Source: Haberlea rhodopensis
Taxonomy: Eukaryota > Streptophyta > Magnoliopsida > Lamiales > Gesneriaceae
Assembly: GCA_907163345.1 (NCBI GenBank)
Contig: CAJQUN010000021.1
Coordinates: 4,712,001 to 4,776,000, forward strand
Length of the DNA stretch: 64,000 nt
Direction: 5' to 3'
Shown here: positions 34,333-46,706 of the stretch, piece by piece
Numbering within the stretch: the stretch's first letter is position 1
How the letters are laid out: each line of letters opens with the position of its first letter
Notes under the pieces: model-generated
Seen by the model: the letters and a program-made list of their open reading frames with translations, nothing else
What the model was told of the DNA's origin: nothing
Database searches by the model: none
Position numbers and translations under genes: made by a program

Positions 34333-34620
34333 TATGGTCCGCCCAGGCATGTGTTGATATGGTCAGCCCAGGCACACTAGATCAGGAGATATGCTATGGT
34401 TCGCCCAGGCATGTGTGGCTATGGTCAGCCCAGGCACACTAGATGAGGAGATGATGCTATGGTCCGCCCAGATATGTGTTGCTCTGGTCAGCTCAGGCAC
34501 ACTAGATGATGAGATGATGCTATGGTCCGCCCAGGCATGTGTTGCTATGGTCAGCCCAGGCACACTAGATGATGAGATATGTGTGTTGCTATGGTCAGCC
34601 CATACACACTAGATGAGGAG
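34333..34620. repeat. Tandem array, about 63-bp dimeric unit
   Basis: About four and a half copies start near 34333, 34395, 34458 and 34521. Each consists of two diverged halves, one with TATGGTCCGCCCAGGCATG and one with TATGGTCAGCCCAGGCACAC. The halves resemble the 29-bp monomer of the next array, so this is a higher-order version of the same repeat. Confidence 0.88.
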
Positions 34621-34680
34621 ATATGCTATGATCCGCCCAAGCATATGTGATGCTATGGTCCGCCCAGACACATATATTGT

Positions 34681-34880
34681 CATGGTCGGCCGAGACAAAG
34701 ACTTACTGCCATGGTCCGCCCATGCAAAGATACATCGTCATGGTCCGCCCAGACAAAGACATATTGCCATGGTCTGCCCAAGCAAAGATATATTGTCATG
34801 GTCCGCCCAGACAAAGATATATTGTCATGGTCAGCGCAGACAAAGATTGATTGACATGGTCCGCCCAGCCATGGTTTTAT
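34681..34880. repeat. Tandem array with an exact 29-bp period
   Basis: CATGGTC recurs at 34681, 34710, 34739, 34768, 34797, 34826 and 34855, always 29 bp apart. The unit is CATGGTCCGCCCAGACAAAG plus nine bases. There are no spacers, so it is a simple tandem repeat and not a CRISPR array. Confidence 0.9.
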
Positions 34881-37124
34881 TGCATAGTCTGCCCAGAGTT
34901 CAAATCAGACGAGAATCATTCGCTCATATTTATTATCTGGAGTCCAGATCGGACATGTCTTATCTGCTTATATTTATTCTCTGGGATCAGATGAGACGAG
35001 CTTTATTTGCTCAGCATTTTATCAGTTCAAAGAACAAAGGACATCTGTCACTTTGCGAATTCATATGAGCTCTATCTCCTACGCGCATTTATCATCCTGG
35101 AGTTCGGATGCGCTGTAGTTTGGGGAGTTCAGCTGAGTTTTATTTACTCACATCTAGTGATTATGTATGTCAAATGAACATTATCTGCTTCGCATACCTA
35201 TTAGCTCTGGAATTCAGGACGTACGAGCTGTATGTGTTGGGTTTATTATTTCTGGAGCTCAGGTCGCGAGGGTATTATCTGCTCGTATTGATTATTCATG
35301 AGCTCAGGTCGGGCGAGATTTATATGCTCGGTTTATTATCTTCAGAGTTCAGACAGGTCAGCCCTGATCAGGTAACATGTCAGCCCTGTTTAAGATTTAA
35401 TTCTATACTTAGAATTATTTCTTGTTTTCATTGCAGGTCAGTTATGTTGCACCGACACTCCAAAAAATCACCCCATGCAGGGTCGGACACTCCGCGGACA
35501 TGGACAAGGCAGGACACGAGTGCGCCACGGTGTCGGACACGCCACGTGGCGTGTCTGGACCTTTTTTTTAAAAAAAAATTCTGACACGTTTCGGACACGA
35601 CATGGACACGGGAAAAATGATTTTTTTATAATTAATTTTTTTTAACAAAAAATGTTTAAAAAAATTATAACTTTTTTATGGTTTTGTAGTTTGAGTGGTA
35701 TTTGTTGTATGCTTTAATTAGTGAAAGAAATGCCCACAACTTAACATCATTTTCAATTTTATTATTCAAATATTCAAATAGGTCAGCCCTGCCCAGAAAA
35801 CAGGTCAGACCTATTTAAGATTAAATATATACTTAGAATTATTTCTAGTTATTATTGCAGGACAGCCCTGCACCAGTAACATGCCAGTCCTGCCAAGATA
35901 ACAGGTCATCCCTGCCAAGATAGCAGGCCAGCCCTGCACAGGTAACATGTCAGCCGTATTTAAGATTTAATTATGTACTTAGAATTATTTCGACTTATTA
36001 TTGCAGGTCAGCCCTGCTAAGATAACAAGTCAGCCATGTTTAAGATTTAATTGTTATACTTAGAATTATTTCGAGTTATTATTGCAGGTCAGCCATGTTT
36101 AAGATTTAGTTCTATACTCAGAATTATTTCTAGTTGTTATTGCAGGTCAGCCCTGCACCTGTAACAGGTCAGCGCTGCCAAGATAACAGGTCAGCCCTGC
36201 ACAGGTAATAGATGTGTCATTTGCTCGATATATCCCGTCTCTGGAGCTCACATCAACTTATTTACTCCTCGGCTCAATAACACTTATGGAGCTCAGATCA
36301 GCCCGGATTTATTTGCTCTGTATGGATTATTTTTGGAGCTCAGCTGTATTTTGTTTGCTCAGCACGACATATTCATCAAGCTCTGGATGTCCAGATGTTT
36401 ATCAGCTCTGGCGTTCGGTTTGTTTTATCTGCTATGAAACTGAGCTAGGCTTTATTCATGGTGGAGTTCAGGTCGGACCAATACTATTAGCTCATACAAT
36501 ATCTCTGGAGCTCAGGTCGGGCGAGCGTAATTTACTCGTACATATTATCTCAGATCAGGTCGGGCGAACAATATTTGTTCATATCAGGTCGGATGGGTAT
36601 TATTTTCTCATACATTATCTCAGGAACTCAGGTTGGGCGATTATTCTTGCGCTTATTGTATAATCTCTGGAGCTCAGGTCGGGCGAGCTTTATTTGCTCA
36701 GGTCGGTCCAACCAAGATAAACATTCCTTATTTGTTTTATCTGCTCGGAATATTTCTTATTCCTGGAGTTCAGATATTTGTTTATTTGCTTCCCAACTCA
36801 GTTTTATCACCTCGGGTCTCTCGATCACCTTTGTCAGCTAGGAATTCTCGATTATAGTAGCTTCAGTTCGGATTCCTACTGCTCAGTCAGACCATCTATT
36901 ATTGACAGGAGCTCTCAATACTATGATTACGTTGGTTCCTCGATGGGTTCTACGAGCCACCTACTTTATCAAGATCGACATTCGAATTGTCATGACTCTA
37001 CTGACAGCATGACTTCGGAACTCGGCACGGCGCAAGGTCACATCATGGTTTGGCATTTGAAGGACTATCGATCCGGGTCCTCACCTAACCAATTGGAGTC
37101 GATACAACGCTACTCTAACAGGGG
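34881..37124. repeat. Diverged GGAGCTCAGGTCGGGCGAG and CAGGTCAGCCCTG arrays
   Basis: Two interleaved repeat types occur. Units with GGAGYTCAGRTCGGGCGAG and TTTATTTGCTC occupy about 34890-35360 and 36225-36790. Units with CAGGTCAGCCCTGC, often followed by AAGATTTAATT and ACTTAGAATTATTTC, occupy about 35360-36210. At about 35446-35780 the second type is interrupted by a GTCGGACAC-rich stretch that looks like a separate insertion. No protein is supported. The block ends at the LTR-like end at 37125-37383 and may be the body of one long LTR. Confidence 0.65.
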
Positions 37125-37383
37125 ATTATTTTGGTCATCGCCTCTTCCCCATCGCCTCTGAGGCTGCTCGGCTCTTCTTCCTCATTCGATTTTCATGGCT
37201 TTCTTCTTCCATTTTTGTAGAGAAACAACAAACATTGTAAATTCTTGATATTATAATAAAGATTCATACTGGACTATGTCCCGTGGTTTTTCCCTCGGGG
37301 TTTCCACGTAAAAAATCTTGGTGTTTATTTATTTCTTGCATATAAATCCATTGTTACCAATCAAACCAAAAAATGAGGTAACA
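37125..37383 (+). repeat. LTR 3'-end fragment, copy 2
   Basis: Matches 9131-9379, ending GAGGTAACA. Together the copies define the end of a repeated LTR family. No target duplication could be paired with the right flank (GAACC), so the left boundary is unknown. Confidence 0.6.
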
Positions 37384-37791
37384 GAACCAATTAATAGAAA
37401 GCATTAAGGGCCAAGCGGCAAGTGGGCGATAAAGATGTGGGACTACGAAGGCTGAATGTCAAAAAATTTGGCAAGGGAAGCAAAATAATAATAATAAATA
37501 AAAAAATAAAGGGTAAAAAAAATTTAATAGGTCAAAATATAATTAGGGGATAAATGTAATTTTTAAGGGGTAAACTACAATTTTGAGGGTAAAATATAAT
37601 TTTTTTAAAATTGTTTTTGGAATAATTTTTTTTTGCTTTTTTGTAAGTGACGGCACTTGCCTAAGGTGGCTCTATCCCTGTTGAATACCCTTTTTTTCTT
37701 TTGAAATAAAAAATTCCAATAGTTAATATATTGAGCATGCACCAAACGAAAGCAAACCCTAAACTCATCAATTTGATTGTTTTTTTTTTCA
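37384..37791. other. AT-rich spacer
   Basis: Between an LTR end and the LINE target duplication; nothing coding seen. Confidence 0.5.
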
Positions 37792-37941
37792 TTAACTTAT
37801 AATTTTTTTTTTTGATCTTTAAATAAAATTATATACCAATCAAAAACTGTTCACTACAGAATATGAAAGCCAAAAGCCACAGCCGGCAGGCCAAATAGCC
37901 ACAGACGGCTCATTAAAACAAAAGAACCCTAATACACGCTA

Positions 37942-40900
37942 TTAATGAAATAGAATGTTTAAGCAGCGAAGGACATGTAGCTGTATCCTCTTAAACATCG
38001 AATCAATGGTGGTCAGCTTCCCTTCAAAAAGTTGTAAATTTCTCGAGTGCCATATCTGGTATACCGTGGCCCCCAGTGCCACCGTGCGCGCAACGGCCCG
38101 CTGGCTCTTCCCTGCGTACTGCTTCTTATACCACTTTATAGCGCTTTGAATTGTGGTCATCTGTCTTCTCATTCCCAGCCATTCCCTGACTCTGTTCCAT
38201 AATGCCAATGTGTAATCGCATTTGAAGAAGAGATGGTCATGCGCATCAGGGCCGTTAGAACATAACCTGCACGTTTTGTCCTCAACATAACACAGTCTAT
38301 CCGCTGTTTGCAGTTTGCCAAGGATGGCTAGCCACAATGCGAATGCGTGCTTAGGTAGGATACCCCGCTTCCATACAATTGTCGCCCAAATGACCTTGGT
38401 GGATGGTGGTTTGAAGAAAGTGTAGGCACCATTTATCCTTGGTCCATCATACCAACTGTCCAATATAGTTGCCGCAGAGGCAGGCGTCCCCAGCCCAGAT
38501 AAGAGTTCATCCCTGATGAGAAGAATGCGCTTAATGAGAGGTGAGTCAGCCGGCTTCGGAGCCCAATCCCAAATGCCAATGTTATTCCGGCTGAGGTAAA
38601 TGTGGTGGATCCATCTCAGCCATAATGACTGCCGGCTAGATTGGATATCCCATAGCACTTTGGAAAGGAGTGCCTTATTCCAGCACCTCAAGTCCCGTAA
38701 ACCCGCACCCCCATCTTGCTTGGCAGTGCACATCGCCACCCAGTTGATAGGTGGGTGTTTGGAGTTCCAAATAAAGGAACGGCAAAGTGAGTAGATGCGA
38801 TCAATAACCCCAAACGGGATAGGCAGAATAGAGAGCCAGAAACACTCCACCCCCTGCAGAACCGATCTGATGAGTTCCAATTTCCCAGCATACGACAGAG
38901 TGCGCTTAGGACAACAATGCAACTTAGCAGAGATAGCCGATAACAGAGTGCCGTAGTCCGCAAAACGGAGCTTCTCAGCAGCCAGTGGGATACCCAGGTA
39001 CCGAAATGGTAGCACCCCTTGAGTGAAGCCCGTGATCTGTAGCAGCTGTGACCTCAACTGCTCATCAATTCCTGACATATAGATCGCTGATTTGAGATTA
39101 TTGGCGTTCAGCCCAGCACAAGCCCCAAAACTGTGAAGGCAGTTCGAAAGGATCTCAACAGATCGAGTGTCGGCACGCCCAAATAGCAACAAATCATCAG
39201 CATATGCAAGGTGAGTAATACCCGAAGCAGCACACAATGGGTGGAAATTGTAGTCAGAATCCCTGGTGTCCCTACCTATCATGCGGGATAAGTATTCCAC
39301 ACAAATTGCAAATAGAAAAGGGGATAGAGGATCGCCCTGCCTTAGGCCCTTTCTCCCCTTGAAATATCCGAAGATCCCACCATTAATAGCCAGTGAGAAG
39401 GTGGTGGTAGTGACACACTGCATAATCCATCTGATAAACCGTGTCGGGAACCTCAGCCCAATCAGTACAGATTGAAGGAACGACCAATTCACCGTGTCAA
39501 AAGCCTTCTGTAGATCAACCTTAGGATGCATCTTGGGGATATTCTTTTTCGGTTATATTTCCGTAGCAGTTCCTGGGCCAGGTGAATGTTATCGGCAATG
39601 GAACGACCTTTAACAAAAGCACCTTGGGCCAGGTCAATAAATGAGTTCAGCACCAGTGATAATCTAGTTGCCAGGATTTTTGAGATAATCTTGTAGACCG
39701 TGTTGCAGCAAGAAATCGGCATATAATCATTGACACGGGAGGCATGCGATGATTTTGGTACTAGAGTGATAACAGCGTGGTTGAGTTGCTTCAATAAGCA
39801 ACCACTGCGAAAAAACTCTTGTACTGCCGCAACCACATGATCCTGAACAATACTCCACGACGCTTTGTAGAACTTGGCATTATATCCATCCGGCCCCGGC
39901 GCCTTTTCATCCCCGATATCGAATAAGGTTGTGCGAATTTCATCAATGGTAACATCCGCAATAAGTGAGGAGATAGCATCATCCGGAAGTGACGGGCCAT
40001 TGCACAAGACATCCAAAGATAGCGGCTCACAATGCGTTGATGTCCCCAAGAGCCCCTTATAATAATCAATGAACACCGTAGCCACTTCATCAATGCTTTC
40101 AGTGAATCTGCCATCATCTTTGCAAATAGAAGTTATTGTGTTACGTTTGGCATTCCTCTTTGCAAGATCATGAAAGAATCGAGTGCATCTATCACCATCT
40201 TTGAGGTAAACACATTTAGCCTTTTGGGAAAAGAAAAGCCTCTCCGCATCCGCTAGCTGCCAAGACTTGTTCAGTATGGCATTGCTATCCGCAGCCTCTA
40301 TTCCCGTAGTTTGGCGTGCATCAAGCGACATATTGGCGGATTGCATGTCTTCCAAAGCAGATTTGGCCTGTCGAGCTCGCATGGTGATGTGCGAGAAGTG
40401 CAGGTCATTCAGCTTACTCAATTCAGTCTTCAAAGTCCGCTGCTTCCAACATAATGTGTATTGTTCTGTGCCATCCGTCGGTGTATCCCATACCGAGGAG
40501 ACAACATCCCGAAATGACTCATGAGTGGTCCACATATTAAAGAATTTAAACGGCCTGCTAACCCTGGTCATACGCTGAAGAAGTGAGACAATACATGGTG
40601 AATGGTCAGATAAGTGCCCGGGAGGTAGAAATCTAGCCTCTGCGTTCCAATCTGTTTGCCACCAAGCTTCATTAACCATGGCCTATCAATCTCGGATAAG
40701 ATAGTATGATTTGTCCAAGTAAAATAACACCCAGTAGATGGGAGGTCAGATAATCCCGCCCCCAAGCAGCATGTAGCAAGATCCTGTGTTTCATAGGCTG
40801 TGACCGGCAGACCATTGAGTTTCTCCCCAGCTGAAAGCACACTGTTAAAATCCCCCAAAACAAGCCAAGGGCCGAGAGTAACTGTGCCCGTGCGTTGGAT

Positions 40901-41269
40901 GATGTCCCATAGTGGCCGTCTTGAGACAATAGTGTGAAACCCATACACAAATGTGGCAACAAAGGAAATCTTTGTAATCAGGCAGGAGACTAGACAATCC
41001 ATGTGTTGTGCCGACTGATCTAAAACCTCCACCACAACCGACTTCGGGTTCCAGAGCACAAAAATACGACCCAAAGGATGTGTTGAGAAGTTATTTACTT
41101 GATGCCAATTAGGGAACCGTATTCGCATCATTGTATCCAAGTGGTTGTCTTGTAACTTTGTTTCAATCAAACCAATTATGTCCAAGTGTTGTGACTTGAT
41201 TAGATCCACAACACCTTTCTGTTTAAGGGGCTTGTGAAAACCCCTTATGTTCCAAGAGGCGATTTTCAT
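37942..41269 (-). pseudogene. LINE ORF2: endonuclease and reverse transcriptase, frameshifted
   Basis: The ATG at 41269 begins an apurinic-type endonuclease (MKIASWNIRGF, then IGLIETKL and WLVLGDFNSVL). A frameshift near 40680 leads into SDHSPCIV and the RT (KAPGPDGYNAKFYK, AFVKGRSIADNIHLAQELL). A second frameshift near 39530 enters DLQKAFDTVNW, GLRQGDPLSPFLF and the catalytic YADDLLLF box. The C-terminus is a zf-RVT-like region (WKRGILPKHAFALWL, CRLCSNGPDAHDHLFFKC), ending at 37942. Apart from the two shifts the catalytic motifs look intact. In an active L1 this protein nicks DNA and reverse-transcribes the element RNA at the nick. Confidence 0.92.
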
Positions 41270-41302
41270 TGATGAGGATGAGGCGAGGGGTCTCGCCCAC
41301 CA

Positions 41303-42906
41303 TCAACTACTAATTTCCCTTTTTTTTTTCTTATTTTGCTTCCCAGCCGTGTGCTCAATCACTTCCTCAGCCTGCTGTGGGGTTGGATCTGTGTATCGAT
41401 TCTGTCTATCAGATTTGGTGCCATGTGTAGACTGACCCGTGGCATTGTGGTGACTCAGCCCACCCTGATCAGCACACTCTGAATTCCCAGAAGGCCGTAT
41501 GGGGGATGCAATTCTGATAGGAACAATCTTCTTTGGCCCCTTGACCCTCTGATCATTGGTCACGGGTTTATCGGCGCCCTTATGTATAGTTGAGCGAACA
41601 CCTCCGTTGGGGCCATCCTTGGTGATGCCAGAAGTAGTAGCAGCGGAAGAGGGGAGTTGGATATCATCCACAGTGTAATGCTCAACATTGGCACTGTCAC
41701 TTGGGATACCCGATGACTTGGTACCCGAGGTACTTGCCCTGAACTGGTACGCTGTGCTTGTCACGTTTGGATTGATGTTGTTCACAATGTGGTCATGATC
41801 AAGGACCCCCTCATTGCTCTGTTTGGACTGTTTTTTCATGCGCACAGGTTCTGCTACCTTTGCTGGTTTGGTAGGCGGTACCTTGGTTGTTCGAACAAGC
41901 CTTGGGCAATTAGTGGGACAATGGCCGATGATCTTGCACTCAGAACAGAAGTCGGGCTCATTCTCAAATCGAATTTCCAAATCAAGTTCCAACCCTCCCG
42001 GGAAGGATGTTGGTACACACCGGACCAAAGGGACAGCCATATCAACCTCAACTAGCGCACGAGCATATGACAAGCGAGCCTTTGTTGTGGTGAGCTCGTC
42101 GATGTGAATAGGTTTCCCTACGTACGAAAGGATTCTGCTGAGCGCTTTGGCATTCCAGCAAGTTGGGGGCAGCCCCGGTAGAGTGACCCATACTGGTATT
42201 TTAGTCATCTCTTTATTGCTGAAATCAAATAGTGTAGGCATTTTCTTCAGAATCAACCCACGACCATAAACATTGTACGGACCCCCACTAAGCACTTTCT
42301 CCAAGTCAGTATTTGAGGTGAACTTGAATATGAGCCATCGACTGGGGTGAGAGTGATAACTGTGCTGGACTCCCCAAGTCGAACAAAGCTCTTGCAAGGC
42401 TTTGATACCAGGGAACTTGCCTGTGAAGTAGCCCACAAGGCAATGCCCAACCACTGAGATATCATCCACTTCAGACATGGGAACACGGCACTTCCTATCA
42501 AGCAAATCAGTCCGGTGAGTGGCGTAAGGTTCGGCCCACTTCTGTTTGTTTTGAAATCAAGATGTTTGGTCCAAGGGTTTGGTACATCAAACTTGGGCTT
42601 CGGCAACCCCGGAGCCACCTGAGGAGCTCTGACAGGAATGTCATGGTGGCCAAGCTTGTTGTCGAGGGTCCTTGTACTCTCGGCCAATGGCTGCTGAACC
42701 AAGGAGGGGGCTGCGCTGCCCGATGGGCCAAAGCCAAGAGGCTCTGCCATAGCAGCCTCAATACTATTGTCATCTTCACTCAAGTAAATCGAACCACTAT
42801 CAGAACCACTGTCCGAGAATGAGGTATGCTGACCAATGCCTGCTGAACCTTGTGGGCGCAAACTAACAGGCTTGGGGAGCTTATGTTTATTACCCTTGCC
42901 TCCCAT
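41303..42906 (-). pseudogene. LINE ORF1: DUF4283-like RNA-binding protein, frameshifted
   Basis: The ATG at 42906 (MGGKGNKHKLPKP) starts a Ser/Pro-rich N-terminus. A frameshift at about 42508 leads to the DUF4283-like core (DDISVVGHCLVGYFTGKFPG, then RGLILKKMPTLFDFSN) and a knuckle CSECKIIGHCPTNC near 41925-41965. A basic, low-complexity tail ends at 41303. Family knowledge: plant L1 ORF1 proteins bind the element RNA. Its stop is 33 bp upstream of the ORF2 ATG. Confidence 0.88.
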
Positions 42907-43038
42907 TGAGTCTAAGAGGCAATGAAGCAAACACTTTCTGCGCGCTGGAGGCCAAGCAATATCAAACCAGATAGCGAGCCAGAGATTTCGAACCAGAAAT
43001 GGTAGAAAAAAAGAAAAATCAACACCCCGTATGCAAAG

Positions 43039-44551
43039 TGTTGGGATATGCCCTAAGACATATCATTAGATGATTGTTTATGACATACAATGTAATATGA
43101 CTTTATGAATGGCAATTCATTATTATATATTATTCTGTTAACTGTGCAATGTGAATTAATATATATGTTAATGTCCTTAGAATAATATTGTATTATTCTT
43201 AAAGATGTCACTAGTCAAGTATTATCATGAAAGGGATAATGATAATACGTAGAGACTAGTATGTGTTGATCGATGAATTGTTCATTGATATGAGATATCA
43301 AATCAACATATGGGTACATGTTAGAGAACGATGTACTGGACAGACCCACCATGAGAATGCAACATGGATAGTTATATGATCGTCATATGCAATTCTCATA
43401 GTGATAATAATGTATGTAATCCTTACGACTTGTGATCATCAGAGATCCCAACATAAGGAGTTATGTATTTTGATATCGTCAAACGTTACCCGTAACAGGG
43501 TAAACTATAAAGGCGACTATTGGATACACTACGAATTATGTAGAGGGATGTTGACTGATCGAGATAGGATTTGTCCATCCTATATAACAGGAGATGTGTT
43601 TGGCCCTTGATCAAGTGAGAACTAAAATGCATGGCCATGCTCGAATGAGTCGATATGAGATATCGAGCTTATTCGTTTATTCTAGTTCTACTTGGGGATC
43701 AAGAAATAAAGATTGGATATACGAGTATGACTATTCCATGACTCGTGTTCAATCTAAACACAAAGGACAAAGGGATTGCGCTACATGGTTAATATTATCA
43801 CGAGTTCTAAAGGTTATGTCGAGTCATTGACATTCTTGTAATTTGGGTAGCATTGATGTGTTGCTAGATACCGCTCAATGCTTGCGACATAAAATGAGAT
43901 TTTATGTCACTTGCCAACATTACAAGATCCTATCGGGTCGCACAAAAAAGATTAAATCGAGAAGGGAAATTAAATTCATTGGATGAATTAATTAATTAAG
44001 AAGAGTCTTAATTAAAAGATTATGAAGATTTAATCAAATCATGGGTTTGGGCCCATGAGGGTTTAAGAAAGCCTTAAACCTTAATTAAATCTTATAATAT
44101 AAATACAAGGTTATGTTTTAATTGTAAGACACAAACTTCATATCATTAAAAACCTACACCATAGAAGCTTTCGGCCGCCTCATTCACGCATCTCTCTCTC
44201 GGTTTTGCTTGATAGCCGTAGGGAGCTTGGTGGTGTTCGTGCCATCATTCGATTGTGAATCGAGTGTGCTTCGTGTATTGGTTTAAGAACTTGTCTAGCA
44301 ACTTGTTCTTAAACTTTCCCTCACCCGATTTGATCGTGTAGATACCGTTGAGGCAAAACTTGTTAAGTTTTGCTAGTGACTCGGAGGAGGTGTTGGACGT
44401 GGTGCTGCTCCGTGGAATCTGCTCAAACACGCTACAAGGGTGAGATTCTTATTATCCTTTATCCGATATGAAATCCTATGTATAGATCTGCTGGTTAGTA
44501 ATCCATATAAAATTTTATTCCGCTGCGATGTATGCTCTTGGATTACTTACA
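43039..44551 (+). mobile_element. Solo Ty1/copia LTR inserted in the LINE 5' region
   Basis: A single 1,513-bp LTR, TGTTGGGATATGCC to TTACTTACA, has a perfect 5-bp TSD, CAAAG, at 43034-43038 and 44552-44556. It belongs to the family of the full-length element at 15154-23828 but is visibly more diverged, especially in the last 500 bp. There is no internal region, which is the signature of LTR-LTR recombination. Confidence 0.95.
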
Positions 44552-45065
44552 CAAAGAACAACCACAGAGTGTCTCAGACACTCCCACAGCCACCAACCAA
44601 CTCCAGCAACCAAACTCGAAATACCAAGGAAAAGTTGCAGAGAAATCGCGAAGTGCGAAGGTGCAGGAAGAACGAAGCAAATATTGAATCAACAAAATAC
44701 AGCCCAGAAGCTTAAATCTATCATAAACATGTGGAAGCCATCCACAATCACCAGAAATTTAAAAACTTAGGGCGTACCAGAAGCAATATGATTTACGGCA
44801 GCGAAGAACACCAATATCAGCGAGGAGCGCTAGGGCTCAAATCCCTCAACCGTTGGATCGAGGAGCTTGGGCGAATGCAGGAAAATGAGAGCACAATGTA
44901 TTAATTATCCAGAAATCCAGCAAGAAGTCCGATGGATTTAGCAATCAGTAGCGAGGAGAATTGCTCGGCAGAAGAGAAACTAAGGCGCCATATCCTAGAG
45001 AGATGGGAGAGCGTTTCTCTCTCTAACCAAAGTTTTTACTGAGAGCATCCATGTTAACTTATAAT

Positions 45066-45565
45066 ATTTTAATAGATCAATATGTACAATGAAGTTCTAG
45101 CCCAGAACGATTATACAACCCATAAACACCAATATAGATAAACAACAAGCAAGACATTACTAATAACACAATGGATAAGAGTGTAACGAAAAGGCGACTG
45201 GATAACCTTAATCGCACAGGTCCAAAGTCCAGACGAAAATTCAAATACATGTAAATGTTGGACCCACTCGGTTACAGGTCACGAACAACGCTGAGGCCCA
45301 GGTCAAAATCAGTACAATGGTGTGGTTAGTGGTTAGTCACAGTAACTGCGCCGATAACGGCCAAGGCCCACTGATTTTGTTAGCTGGAACCCATTCTTTG
45401 ACTCAAACGGGAGCTTTCTTGTTTCTACTAGTATAATCGTATTGGTATTTGGTACGCCGTGCGTGTCTATTGACCGAGTGCCTCAGGAAATAGCGGAACT
45501 CAAGCATAAGAAGAATCAATTTCTGATCATCAATTCGAAATCGCATCCCAGAGATATCGGAAAGC
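45066..45565 (+). promoter_or_regulatory. Upstream region of the SERF/C2H2 zinc-finger gene
   Basis: 500 bp between the LINE target duplication and the ATG at 45566. It must contain the promoter and 5' UTR. I see no unambiguous TATA box. The LINE insertion caps the available promoter at about 0.5 kb. Confidence 0.4.
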
Positions 45566-46706
45566 ATGGGTGGTGGGAACGCTCAAAAATCGAAGATGGC
45601 TCGTGAGAAGAACACGGAGAAATTGAAAGCTGCTGCTAAAGGTGTTCCCCCTTTTAAATTTTATGTTTCATATCAAATTTGCTTTTATTTATTGTGTTGA
45701 ATTTCTGAATTCTCTTATCTGTGTAGGAAGCCAGCTAGATTCCAACAAGAAAGCCATGACAATCCAGGTACCCTTCTTTACAAACTGTATGTCTAGGTGA
45801 TGTTTATCGATGTGCTTCCACTGTCATGATTTGTCGCGATATTTGACGGAAATTGGTTAGCTTGGGGGAGTTGAATTGGTTTATTTTAGGACGAAGATTT
45901 TATATTGTTTCGAAGATAGGATAAAACACCAACCGGAAAAGAATCTATGTTTGTGGAAATGAATCTTGAACTCTTTTTTTGTCAAGGAAATGCATTTGAT
46001 GAAGATCTCAGTTGTAGGAGTGTGAGACTTTCTTGCCCTTGACAATTATGGAAAGACTTCATTTACTTTCTGAAGCAAAATCTTGTTATCAGTTAGTTTC
46101 TTCTTTTAATCAAGAGAAGATATTTGACTATCCTTGCTAAACATTTTCAACTTTCTGGTGCAAATTTGGAGATTTTTTTGCTCATCACCAACTGAAATTG
46201 CATATGTTGATGCACACTATAGCCTGATGCTATGTACGCGAGTTGGGTGTTTATCTAGTTGCTTGAAAATAGTATTTTTGCAGCATTTAATTCAACTTAT
46301 AATTCACTGGGAGGCTAGGAAGACAATGGCCTCTAGGTGTTATTGTTCTTATAATGATCATTGTACACAGTATGAGGGGCAGCTGCCCCAAAAAAAATTA
46401 TATTTTTTTTATTACACTAAGTTTTTTTTTGCATTTTGCACCTCGAAATTTGCGGTTTGCCCGGTAGAAATTGTATTTTGTCCGCCCTCAAAACTAAGTT
46501 TGTTTTGCCATGTTATTATTTTTAACAAAAAATCTAAATTCGCCCTCGATGTTCGTGACTACATTGAAATTCTTTCTGGGATGCAGTGCAAGGTGTGTAT
46601 GCAGACATTCATATGCACTACGTCACAGGTGAAGTGCAAGGAACACGCTGAAGCAAAGCATCCGAAAGCTGATCTCCACAGTTGTTTCCCCCATCTGAAG
46701 CAATAA
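45566..46706 (+). CDS. SERF-like C2H2 zinc-finger protein (At2g23090-like)
   Basis: Three exons with GT-AG introns: 45566-45641, 45727-45767 and 46587-46706, giving a 78-aa protein. The N-terminus (MGGGNAQKSKMAREKN) is the basic 4F5/SERF-type segment, rich in Lys and Ala. The C-terminus, encoded by exon 3, has Cys40-x2-Cys43 and His59-x4-His64, fitting a single C2H2 finger, and ends in CFPHL-type sequence (SCFPHLKQ). Length and sequence agree with the conserved plant family of Arabidopsis At2g23090. The molecular role of that family is not settled; RNA or nucleic-acid association is possible but is inference. The gene runs towards CK2 alpha, with 1.24 kb between stop codons. No disruption is seen. 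Confidence 0.95.

Larger units (their letters stand above)
37804..45053 (-). mobile_element. Full-length L1-type LINE, disabled, with a solo LTR insertion
   Basis: A 12-bp TSD, TTAACTTATAAT, lies at 37792-37803 and 45054-45065. The element ends in a poly(A) tail, seen as the T run from 37804, just after the left TSD. It encodes ORF1 with a DUF4283-like domain and CCHC knuckle, and ORF2 with endonuclease, reverse transcriptase and a zf-RVT-type C-terminus, all on the minus strand. Without the 1.5-kb solo LTR (43039-44551) it is about 5.7 kb, full length for a plant L1. Frameshifts in both frames make it inactive. Confidence 0.93.

Noticed and set aside
34681..34880. Regular 29-bp repeats that resemble a CRISPR period
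   Set aside because: The repeats are contiguous with no unique spacers, and the window is plant nuclear DNA. It is a tandem repeat.
34613..35068. 151-codon plus-strand frame
   Set aside because: It reads straight through the tandem arrays; the apparent protein repeats reflect the DNA period.
46134..46706. 190-codon single-exon frame
   Set aside because: Most is intron 2 of the zinc-finger gene; only the last 40 codons (exon 3) are real coding sequence.
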